From Planctomycetaceae bacterium (GTDB lineage Bacteria > Planctomycetota > Planctomycetia > Pirellulales > Pirellulaceae): a stretch of DNA of 7,344 bases. The translations under genes were made by a program, and so were the position numbers. The notes under the pieces were generated by a model, which made no database searches, was not told the DNA's origin, and saw only the letters and a program-made list of their open reading frames with translations. Positions 1 through 5,041 of this stretch are shown here, piece by piece; within the stretch, counting starts at the first letter, position 1, and every line of letters begins with the position of its first letter. The DNA is taken from positions 1 to 7,344 of the forward strand of contig JAHEAM010000189.1 of the NCBI GenBank assembly GCA_024642765.1, in the 5' to 3' direction.

Positions 1-72
1 GAAGTGCCGATTGGTTCGCGTTTTAGAGATGGATAATCAATCATCGGCACTCGGTTATCCTGGTCGTTATCT
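1..72 (+). repeat. attC: attC site 0 (left end outside the window)
   Basis: A 9-bp stem pairs bases 3-11 with 43-51, with one extra A (2 or 3) on the left arm as in the complete sites. The right arm carries CGGTTA at 52-57, the same as in the site at 1913-2023, followed by GTTATCT at 66-72 with the predicted crossover between G66 and T67. The loop has the CGCGTTTT element seen in the other sites. By comparison with the 91-bp sites, about 19 bases, including the outer AAC, lie outside the window. A long open frame running through this site from base 11 is not a real 5' extension of the first gene. Confidence 0.85.
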
Positions 73-94
73 GGCTTATCGAGAGTACGAGCAC

Positions 95-739
95 ATGCGA
101 CGAAAGTTACTTGCCCTCATCGTCGCAATCGGCAGCGTTGTGCTGATTATTGTCATGGCCAGAATGTACCGCGAAAGCGAAGATGTTCATGTGCAAGCAG
201 GTGATGATCGGCTGAAGCCAATCGAATATGTGAAGGAGGGTGTACGGACGACAATTGAACACGGGTGGTATCCCAACTCGATTGGGATAGCCGAACGCGT
301 CTACACAGGCGCATTTGGACACCACTCCTTTGAGTCCGGCAAAGGAACGCTAATACGCCTATTCCGAAACGATTTCATCGTCGATTCGTTTGACGGCGCA
401 AGCTACTTCGTCATTAGCTTCCAGCTACCAAGCCAAGTTGACACTGGCAAGAAATATCAATTCCGCCCAATTCCGTCAGATAGACCAGTTGAGCAAATCA
501 GCAAATACACCGAGGCTGCCTCAATGCAGGTTGGTGAATTCACGGCATTCCAATATGGAAATCCGATGATGGGGTGGATGGAGGATGACAAAGACTCAGA
601 TGCGACTGTAACCATTCTCGAGATTGGCGAGTTTGAAATGATAATCCATGTTCGACTGGTCGCAGATCTTAAGCCAATGTTTGATTTTGACCTTGACCAA
701 GAATTCACTCTTAGGAAGATGGCCGAAGGTGCCAGATAA
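95..739 (+). CDS. Cassette 1: membrane-anchored protein of unknown function, 214 aa
   Basis: I do not recognise this protein. From the ATG at 95 it starts with MRRK and a hydrophobic segment (about residues 5-22), then a charged linker and a mainly extracytoplasmic domain. The C-terminal half has alternating strand-like stretches, such as ATVTILEIGEFEMIIHVRLV (170-189), which suggests a beta-sandwich. It has no cysteine, so it is not a lipoprotein; an N-terminal anchor or uncleaved signal is more likely. The frame is open upstream to base 11, but that part lies inside attC site 0, so the start at 95, 28 bp into the cassette, is preferred. A weak GAGAG lies 10-14 bp upstream. The stop codon TAA (737-739) lies inside the next attC. 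Role unknown; transcription presumably comes from outside the cassette. Confidence 0.75.
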   Translation: MRRKLLALIVAIGSVVLIIVMARMYRESEDVHVQAGDDRLKPIEYVKEGVRTTIEHGWYPNSIGIAERVYTGAFGHHSFESGKGTLIRLFRNDFIVDSFDGASYFVISFQLPSQVDTGKKYQFRPIPSDRPVEQISKYTEAASMQVGEFTAFQYGNPMMGWMEDDKDSDATVTILEIGEFEMIIHVRLVADLKPMFDFDLDQEFTLRKMAEGAR

Positions 740-824
740 CAATGTGTTGCACGCGAAGCCCGGTTTGTGCGCGTGTTTTGAAGTAACGTTTATCGTCCGG
801 GCTCGGTGAACACTGCCGTTCGCA
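734..824 (+). repeat. attC: attC site A (91 bp), ends cassette 1
   Basis: R'' is AGATAAC (734-740) and R' is GTTCGCA (818-824), with the predicted crossover at G818/T819. The stem pairs AGCCCGG (757-763) with CCGGGCT (797-803), and outside it GTGTT/CAC on the left pairs with the right arm. Unpaired left-arm bases are G749, nine bases after AAC, and an A at 756/757. This site has one further unpaired base between them. The ten bases 731-740 are the exact reverse complement of 66-75, the first bases of the same cassette plus the crossover G. The loop holds CGCGTGTTTTGAA (770-782), identical to the loop of the site at 1913-2023. Confidence 0.9.
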
Positions 825-875
825 CCATGAATCCATCAACATTTGCGGTCTGCGCTGCATTGGCAAAACGGACAG

Positions 876-1202
876 ATGAGCGCATTACTTAAACGACTCC
901 AAAAGTACTGCTCAGGATTTGATCGCGGAATCATGACAGCAAATGAATGTGCAATTGCGCTGGTTGATTTGATGATCCATGCTGACGATGATCAAACGCG
1001 ACTCGCTTTGTTGGCGGAGCTTCCAGATTGGTACCGAATTGCGTTCCTCAAGAGAATCGACGATATGGAACAGACGGACTTCTATTGCCGCTCTTTCGGA
1101 ATCGGAGATCCACGTACACCCGAACAGGTGCACAATGATGCCCTTCGCCAGCAACAGCTGTTGCGACATTTGGCACCTCAGATTCGAGGCCTACTCTGCT
1201 AG
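876..1202 (+). CDS. Cassette 2: small hypothetical protein, 108 aa
   Basis: A soluble, mainly helical protein with no signal peptide or membrane segment. Recognisable stretches are TANECAIALVDLMIHADDD (21-39), LLAELPDWYRIAFLKRI (45-61), GDPRTPEQ (78-85) and a C-terminal QQQLLRHLAPQIRGLL. The pattern of a short helix, an 'ELP-W' turn and another helix recalls small planctomycete proteins of unknown function, but I cannot name a family. The start is the ATG at 876, which has a GGA a few bases upstream. A TTG at 843 is in frame but nearer the attC and has no binding site. The gene fills almost the entire 487-bp cassette and ends 17 bp before the next attC. No function is assigned. Confidence 0.7.
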   Translation: MSALLKRLQKYCSGFDRGIMTANECAIALVDLMIHADDDQTRLALLAELPDWYRIAFLKRIDDMEQTDFYCRSFGIGDPRTPEQVHNDALRQQQLLRHLAPQIRGLLC

Positions 1203-1219
1203 AATGATCACAAGAAGTG

Positions 1220-1311
1220 TGCGAACCATGGCATGCACCCAAGCCGCGGTGGCTGGGCGAGTTGCCAATTGAAAATCGTTTTCCGCGGCTGGGTGATGCC
1301 CGCCGTTCTGT
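1220..1311 (+). repeat. attC: attC site B (92 bp), ends cassette 2
   Basis: R'' is TGCGAAC (1220-1226) and R' is GTTCTGT (1305-1311), with the crossover at G1305/T1306. The stem pairs AGCCGCGG (1242-1249) with CCGCGGCT (1283-1290). It continues with CACCC/GGGTG and GGCAT/ATGCC around the unpaired G1235, with an unpaired A at 1241/1242. This is the clearest of the four complete hairpins. Bases 1219-1226 are the exact reverse complement of 818-825, the start of cassette 2. Confidence 0.92.
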
Positions 1312-1320
1312 CGCTGAAAG

Positions 1321-1929
1321 ATGGTTGCTATGATAAATCGTCGTGACAGTCAGCTGATCGACGACTTTGCAAGCATGTTTTCGAATCTCGACGATTTGAT
1401 TTGCGTTCACGAGGAACCGCCCCCACAGCTTCTGTTTGACTGCATCGATCCCGATGATTGGAATATCATTCGATGGAAACCTGCGAAACTGGCAGCTCAG
1501 CGAAATGACATCGAGACCCTTCGCCGCGTCGGACCACTTCCCACTTTGTTCGAACAATTTGCTCAGTGTTATGCTTGGCTTGAGGTCGATCTGGGAATCT
1601 GTCGGCTTTTTGCCAATCCTCCGACGTCGGATTTTGATTCGCTTGTGGAATCAATGTTCTGCGACCGGGTGATGAATGACACCCTAATCCCGGCACGATT
1701 GGTTCGCTTTGCTTTGGCACCCGACTGCTGCTATGATCCAATCTGCTTCGACTTATCGCGATTTGACGACAATGATTGTCCAATTATCCGGTTCGAACAC
1801 GAATCAATATTGTGCGACCATCGACTAGGAGAAGGAGAGACACTCTTCGACTCCTTCCGTGAGCTGGTTCACGCCGTAATTGACGCTAGTCGAACGAAAC
1901 CACAACCACGCGACAGAACAAAGCGGTGA
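1321..1929 (+). CDS. Cassette 3: SUKH (SMI1/KNR4)-like protein, 202 aa
   Basis: The middle and C-terminal parts look like a SUKH/SMI1-KNR4 fold. The marks are a helix with GPLPTLFEQFAQCYAW (71-86), a hydrophobic strand around LIPARLVRFA (122-131), YDPICFDLSR (138-147), the strand PIIRFEHESI (154-163) and a final helix DSFRELVHAVI (177-187). SUKH proteins are known chiefly as immunity proteins that neutralise secreted toxins, and many others have no assigned role. No toxin partner is present here, so an orphan immunity or antitoxin-like role is only inference. No signal peptide or membrane segment is seen. The start is ATG 1321 with GAAAG just upstream; ATG 1330 is possible. The last residues (RTKR) and the stop are encoded inside the attC, in the first copy of a 20-bp duplication. 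Confidence 0.7.
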   Translation: MVAMINRRDSQLIDDFASMFSNLDDLICVHEEPPPQLLFDCIDPDDWNIIRWKPAKLAAQRNDIETLRRVGPLPTLFEQFAQCYAWLEVDLGICRLFANPPTSDFDSLVESMFCDRVMNDTLIPARLVRFALAPDCCYDPICFDLSRFDDNDCPIIRFEHESILCDHRLGEGETLFDSFRELVHAVIDASRTKPQPRDRTKR

Positions 1930-2023
1930 ACCGAAGAACAAAGCGGTGAACCGAAGTCGCCGACAACGCGTGTTTTGAAATCATAGTGTTTTGGCGGCGA
2001 CTCGGTTACCGTCGCCGTTCTGC
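1913..2023 (+). repeat. attC: attC site C (111 bp, enlarged by a 20-bp duplication), ends cassette 3
   Basis: The native R'' is ACAGAAC (1913-1919) and R' is GTTCTGC (2017-2023), with the crossover at G2017/T2018. The stem pairs AGTCGCCG (1955-1962) with CGGCGACT (1995-2002), continued by AACCG/CGGTT and GGT/ACC around the unpaired G1948, with an unpaired A at 1954/1955. Bases 1910-1919 are the exact reverse complement of 1305-1314, ten of ten, so the outer copy holds the native end. Without the duplication the site would be 91 bp, like its neighbours. Confidence 0.9.
1916..1955 (+). repeat. Perfect 20-bp tandem duplication inside the attC left arm
   Basis: Bases 1916-1935 and 1936-1955 are identical (GAACAAAGCGGTGAACCGAA). 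The unit carries the outer AAC and both conserved unpaired positions, so the left arm of the attC is present twice. Copy 1 holds the stop codon of the SUKH-like gene (1927-1929). Only copy 2 adjoins the stem. Confidence 0.97.
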
Positions 2024-2038
2024 TACTGATGACTCGTC

Positions 2039-2458
2039 ATGTCCCGCATTGAAATTGTTGACTACGACAGATTTCGACACAACAATCCGATGATCTGGGT
2101 GGACGACACCCAGCGTCAACGCTACTCGAAAACCCCAACGCTCGTTCCATACAAGGTCTGTCTGGTAACCGTAAAACGCTTCACGTTTGAATTCCATAGT
2201 GTCACGCAAATCCGTGTTTGCCTTGACTACTATTCGCGGAAGCATCACCCTTCCAGTAAACTACCTGTATATACGGAAAACCTTGGCGGCGACCACATGG
2301 AAACCCAACGTTGGTTCGACAGACTTCCACAACAGTTGCTGAACAATCATAATCGTCCTGCGGTCATGAAATCGCTTGAACAGGCGATTGCGGAATACTC
2401 CACGGTGCCTGGAGCCGAAACTGGTGTCCCAACAAATCGATACGACGGAACTTGGTAA
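2039..2458 (+). CDS. Cassette 4: conserved-looking hypothetical protein, 139 aa
   Basis: A soluble protein with no signal or membrane segment. The C-terminal half is distinctive: FTFEFHSVTQIRVCLDYY (48-65), HPSSKLPVYTENLGGDH (70-86), ETQRWFDRLPQQLL (88-101) and a helix VMKSLEQAIAEY (109-120). From memory, a pattern of 'YY...HPSS...GGDH...QRWF-RLP' occurs in hypothetical proteins of planctomycetes, but I cannot name the family and have not checked. The N-terminal part (1-45) is less distinctive. The start is ATG 2039, 21 bp after the crossover point, with no clear ribosome binding site. It ends with TAA six bases before the next attC. Function unknown. Confidence 0.72.
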   Translation: MSRIEIVDYDRFRHNNPMIWVDDTQRQRYSKTPTLVPYKVCLVTVKRFTFEFHSVTQIRVCLDYYSRKHHPSSKLPVYTENLGGDHMETQRWFDRLPQQLLNNHNRPAVMKSLEQAIAEYSTVPGAETGVPTNRYDGTW

Positions 2459-2464
2459 CGCAGA

Positions 2465-2555
2465 GCAGAACAATCGCGTGCACCCGAGCACGCGAGTTGA
2501 GCGTTTTTGAAATTGAGAATCTTTCGCGCGTGCCGGGTGACGCGTGGCGTTATTT
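2465..2555 (+). repeat. attC: attC site D (91 bp), ends cassette 4
   Basis: R'' is GCAGAAC (2465-2471) and R' is GTTATTT (2549-2555), with the crossover at G2549/T2550. The stem pairs GCACGCG (2488-2494) with CGCGTGC (2527-2533), continued by CACCCG/CGGGTG and CGCGT/ACGCG around the unpaired G2480, with an unpaired A2487. Bases 2464-2471 are the exact reverse complement of 2017-2024, the start of cassette 4. The loop element GCGTTTTTGAAAT (2500-2512) resembles that of sites A and C. Confidence 0.92.
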
Positions 2556-2560
2556 CGCTT

Positions 2561-2566
2561 GGAGGA
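2561..2566 (+). promoter_or_regulatory. Strong ribosome binding site for the cassette 5 gene
   Basis: GGAGGA lies four bases before the GTG at 2571 and fixes that start. It is the only strong Shine-Dalgarno sequence among the cassette genes. The in-frame GTG at 2544 lies inside the attC and before the crossover point, so it cannot belong to a mobile cassette gene. Confidence 0.75.
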
Positions 2567-2570
2567 ATCC

Positions 2571-3062
2571 GTGTACTCAAAATACTCGATTCGTGAACTT
2601 CTGCTGATTGTCTTGATTGCTGCGCTTGCAACAGTCTTGGGTGTTTCGGCGTTACGGAACCGCTCCTTGAGTAGCCAGCTAATCGAAATTCAAAAGTTAA
2701 ACATCCAACTTGATCTTGCGACAAAGAGGTACGCATCTTGCGAGCTAGAATTAGACCATTTTGCGAGGTTGGTTGATGCAAATGTAGAGACTATTGACGA
2801 TCTGTTGAACGCACACCGTAGGGAATCAGCCAGCAATTTACGAATCGCAGAAATTCAATTCAAAATTGATCATTTGCTTTATGACGCCGCCAACGGTGGT
2901 TTGATACAGCGAAAAAAGGAAATTCTCGACGCCGACATCGCGGAATCCCGTAGAATCATAGCTGACCTAGAATCCCGTCCGAAATCTTCCGCGAAACAGG
3001 TTGCACAGGCGAAACAGCAATTGGTCTACTTCAAAACACAGGCCGAAGAAATCGCGAAATAA
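2571..3062 (+). CDS. Cassette 5: membrane-anchored coiled-coil protein, 163 aa
   Basis: The N-terminus, YSKYSIRELLL and then a hydrophobic helix to about residue 27, is the 'SIRELLL' type of anchor that recurs in planctomycete proteins. The rest is a long, charged, mostly helical region without prolines until near residue 145. It has leucine/isoleucine spacing typical of a coiled coil (about residues 32-100) and a second helical stretch near the C-terminus (SSAKQVAQAKQQLVYFKTQ). It probably projects from the inner membrane as a coiled-coil rod. No enzymatic motif is visible. The GTG start at 2571 is set by GGAGGA just upstream. The TAA stop lies in the remnant of the cassette's own attC end, as the stop of cassette 1 does. 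Specific role unknown. Confidence 0.8.
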   Translation: MYSKYSIRELLLIVLIAALATVLGVSALRNRSLSSQLIEIQKLNIQLDLATKRYASCELELDHFARLVDANVETIDDLLNAHRRESASNLRIAEIQFKIDHLLYDAANGGLIQRKKEILDADIAESRRIIADLESRPKSSAKQVAQAKQQLVYFKTQAEEIAK

Positions 3063-3063
3063 T
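3054..3063 (+). other. Remnant of the cassette 5 attC (R'' end)
   Basis: Bases 3054-3063 (GCGAAATAAT) match nine of ten bases of the reverse complement of 2549-2558, the start of cassette 5. The final C of the expected AAC is a T. No stem, unpaired-base pattern or R' follows. The position, overlapping the stop codon, is the same as in cassette 1. This is read as the left edge of a broken attC. Confidence 0.65.
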
Positions 3064-3710
3064 CAGGTAAGGGTCACCATTGCGGGCTTGACGGCGTGGC
3101 ACGCCCAATCGAATGAGCATCTCTCGCCTCCGCTTCGGACGCTTCAATAGGAAAACCGACGCTTGCCTACAAACTCGGATTCGCAAAAACTTGCCACTTG
3201 TCATTCGTCTTGATAGACTAACTCTCAGTTGAGTCGTTGCAGCGGAGGTGAGGTTCGCAAGCCACTTGAAACGATCGTAACAATTCAAGTCGCCAACATC
3301 ATCCCGCTCCGCCGGCCACGTTCAACGCCCAATCTATACGTCGGGGATCAACAACGTAAATCAGGGCCGCGATCAACAACCCCGACGCATCGCTCGCAAC
3401 CCTGATACAATTGAGCGAACCAAAAGACCATACTGAACTGAATCGCCAGATAACCAGTAAGACTTTGACATCGCGAAGTGAAGTAGGAACGTCGCCGATG
3501 CTCAAATTCTCTGTTCAAGAGGGCCGGATGCGGGGTCCTTCCCGCTGAATTATTTTCGTGACCGCATACGATGAAGTCGCAAATATAGACACAGTTGGTT
3601 GTCTGCGCGAAAAAAATTGCATTTGGGTAAAAAACTGTCTAGACTGCGGCTTTTAGTCGTTTCGAGTCGTAAATTAACTATGTTGGCCCCTCCGAGATCA
3701 TAGGATTACT
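3064..3710. other. Gene-poor stretch between the cassette array and the B-box gene
   Basis: I see no convincing gene here. Two minus-strand open frames exist. One spans 3031-3288 and is rich in Arg. The other spans 3299-3505 and contains a hydrophobic stretch ending in IYVVDPRRIDWAL, which could be a decayed piece of a membrane protein. Neither has a good start context. Small hairpins lie at 3093-3105 (GGCGTG/CACGCC), 3216-3235 and 3530-3545 (GCGGG/CCCGC). The last precedes a T-rich stretch and could be a weak terminator. A weak promoter-like pair, TTGCAT (3617-3622) and TAGACT (3640-3645) with a 17-bp gap, lies upstream of the next gene. No complete attC is present. Confidence 0.5.
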
Positions 3711-4091
3711 GTGCCCAACTGTTTCACACATCCTGACCGGGAATCTGAAACGCAGTGCCCGTACTGCGCCAAGTCGTTCTGTGATGACTGCTTGCTTCTG
3801 CACGGCAATTTGGACCGAATTACTTGCACGAACTGCTTCAATTCGATCGCTGGACGCCTTCGCAGTTCTATTTCGCGGCGTCGGCTATTTGCGGTTGCTG
3901 GTCTTCTCCTTGGGCCATACCTTTTTTATGTCGGATACGTGCGAGGCTCCGACACGACGACGGCTCTGATTGGAATCGCGTGCATCATTGCTAGTGCTGT
4001 AAATCTTGCACGCATCAAAACGTATCGAGACACGTTGCAATTTCGCCCCTACACTCACACGCCAAACCCATCCAGCGCGAAGAGCGGCTAG
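3711..4091 (+). CDS. B-box-type zinc-binding small membrane protein, 126 aa
   Basis: The N-terminus carries a compact set of metal ligands: Cys4, His7, Cys16, Cys19, Cys24, Cys27, His31, Cys39 and Cys42, with the 'HPDRES...CPYC...FCDDCL' layout of bacterial B-box-like zinc fingers. Two hydrophobic segments follow, at about residues 57-75 and 84-100. A zinc-binding cytoplasmic head on a two-helix membrane anchor is the likely form. Related arrangements are common in planctomycetes and are thought to mediate protein contacts; no enzymatic role is indicated. It starts with GTG at 3711, preceded by AGGA five bases upstream. It runs tail to tail with the exported protein gene on the other strand, and both share the terminator at 4156-4190. 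Confidence 0.85.
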   Translation: MPNCFTHPDRESETQCPYCAKSFCDDCLLLHGNLDRITCTNCFNSIAGRLRSSISRRRLFAVAGLLLGPYLFYVGYVRGSDTTTALIGIACIIASAVNLARIKTYRDTLQFRPYTHTPNPSSAKSG

Positions 4092-4155
4092 ATATTTAGG
4101 ATTTTGGGGTCAGCGACGAACGAGCCAGATCGATTTAAAGATTGGGGTTTGCGCG

Positions 4156-4190
4156 AAAAACAACAGGACTCGGGTTATCGTCCTGTTTTT
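4156..4190. terminator. Bidirectional intrinsic terminator
   Basis: An 8-bp stem, AACAGGAC (4162-4169) with GTCCTGTT (4180-4187), encloses a 10-base loop. It is flanked by A5 (4156-4160) on the left and T5 (4186-4190) on the right, so it works as a hairpin plus U-tract for transcripts from either side. It lies 70 bp after the B-box gene. The right half encodes the last residues of the minus-strand gene, whose stop codon (TTA on the + strand, 4175-4177) is in the loop. Confidence 0.85.
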
Positions 4191-4990
4191 GCTTTTTGCT
4201 TTTGGAACGAAGGGGATTCACCTATATAATCCAATAGTTCTTCGCGATGTTTTGTGGAAGCACTGTTCAACACTTTTTCAAATGCTTCCTCCCTGATTTT
4301 TGAAATTGACGCCTGGACTTCGTCAATTGACTTTAATGTTTGTGCGCGAATGGCATCAATTTCATCGTTTGGGTAGCCCAAGGCTTTCGCAATGTAAATT
4401 GGCCACAAAATCTTGTCCGATTCTGGAATCATCTGACTTACAATCGAGTATGCAGCCGCCTCGGAAATAATTTGGATTTGAATTGGCAATAATATTTTGT
4501 CAAAATCTTGCTCGTAATGCACCAACAATTCATCATAACTCGAACTGATTTGGTCATTTAGCTGCGATAGTTCTTCCACAATAGTTATATCGTTTCCATT
4601 GCTCGACCCCTCTTTTCGTAAGAGTTCAATCCTTTCTCGGATGGGTTGCACCTGGGTTTTAAAATTCATGGTGTGCTTTTCCCACAAATTTTTAAGCTGC
4701 GTTTTTTGGTCTTGCGTCAAATCCAGCCAATCCTGCAATCCTTCGTCGTCCAATATTCTCGACTTCATTGACCGCAATTCGCTTTGACGATTTTTTTGCA
4801 ACTTCGCGGCAAATGAACCTATATCGTATCGAACAAAAAGATCCTGTTTTACGGCACTTGCCCGCCCATCCTCACCCACAACGTACATTTGAGCATTTGA
4901 ATCTTGCCGCCCGAAAATTGGTAATCCAATCAAGCAAAACACACATCCGACGAATAATTTCAGTAGCGGCGTTCTGGGTTCTGTTAACAT
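4175..4990 (-). CDS. Exported LTxxQ-type (CpxP/Spy-like) helical protein, 271 aa
   Basis: From the ATG at 4988-4990 the protein begins MLTEPRTPLLK, followed by a hydrophobic core (about residues 9-26) and SNA-Q (31-34), a plausible signal peptidase I site. The mature part is highly helical and charged. LDLTQDQKTQLKNLWEKH (from residue 89) resembles the LTxxQ helix of the CpxP/Spy group of periplasmic proteins. Planctomycetes carry many long relatives with repeated 'L-L-QK' helices of unknown role, and this one may be of that kind. The frame is open upstream to a TTG at 5041, but those 17 residues are polar and would displace the signal peptide, so the ATG is preferred. No ribosome binding site is evident. 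The gene is visibly richer in A+T than the glycosyltransferase gene. Chaperone or stress sensing is only a possibility. Confidence 0.75.
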   Translation of the reverse strand: MLTEPRTPLLKLFVGCVFCLIGLPIFGRQDSNAQMYVVGEDGRASAVKQDLFVRYDIGSFAAKLQKNRQSELRSMKSRILDDEGLQDWLDLTQDQKTQLKNLWEKHTMNFKTQVQPIRERIELLRKEGSSNGNDITIVEELSQLNDQISSSYDELLVHYEQDFDKILLPIQIQIISEAAAYSIVSQMIPESDKILWPIYIAKALGYPNDEIDAIRAQTLKSIDEVQASISKIREEAFEKVLNSASTKHREELLDYIGESPSFQKQKAKTGR

Positions 4991-5024
4991 CGAATTCACT
5001 GTTGATAGATTTATTGAACGTGAA

Positions 5025-5041
5025 TTGCTCTTGTTGAGCAA
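5025..5041. repeat. Perfect inverted repeat in the leader of the exported protein gene
   Basis: TTGCTC (5025-5030) and GAGCAA (5036-5041) flank a five-base loop, TTGTT, 35 bp before the ATG at 4990 on the minus strand. It could be an operator or a leader hairpin. There is no T-tract, so it is not a terminator. Confidence 0.4.

Larger units (their letters stand above)
1..3063 (+). mobile_element. Integron-type gene cassette array, five cassettes, partial at the left
   Basis: Five + strand genes alternate with attC-like inverted repeats. Predicted cassettes are 67-818, 819-1305, 1306-2017, 2018-2549 and 2550 to about 3063, that is 752, 487, 712, 532 and at least 514 bp. Every gene starts 15-57 bp after a crossover point and ends within a few bases of, or inside, the next site, which is the compact layout of integron cassettes. 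The genes are unrelated to one another. No integrase or attI is visible. In known integrons attC lies 3' of each cassette gene and the integrase lies beyond the 5' end of the array, so the integrase should be to the left of this window. Seen directly: repeats, spacing and end complementarity. Inferred: movement by an IntI-type recombinase. Confidence 0.9.

Noticed and set aside
11..94. 5' extension of the first gene to base 11
   Set aside because: It runs through attC site 0 and across the predicted crossover G66/T67, so it is not part of the mobile gene; a start at 95 fits.
740..2555. Hairpins after each gene read as intrinsic terminators or REP-type repeats
   Set aside because: They lack T-tracts, share fixed outer AAC/GTT bases and unpaired positions, and their ends match the cassette starts, which terminators or REPs would not explain.
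2544..2570. GTG at 2544 as start of the coiled-coil gene
   Set aside because: It lies inside the attC right arm before the crossover and has no binding site, while GTG 2571 has GGAGGA at good spacing.
3031..3288. Minus-strand open frame, Arg-rich
   Set aside because: It overlaps the end of the coiled-coil gene, has biased basic composition typical of a shadow frame, and has no clear start.
3278..3300. TAACAATTC, resembling the start of another attC
   Set aside because: No matching right arm, stem or unpaired-base pattern follows, and the reverse complement of its flank is not found at any cassette start in the window.
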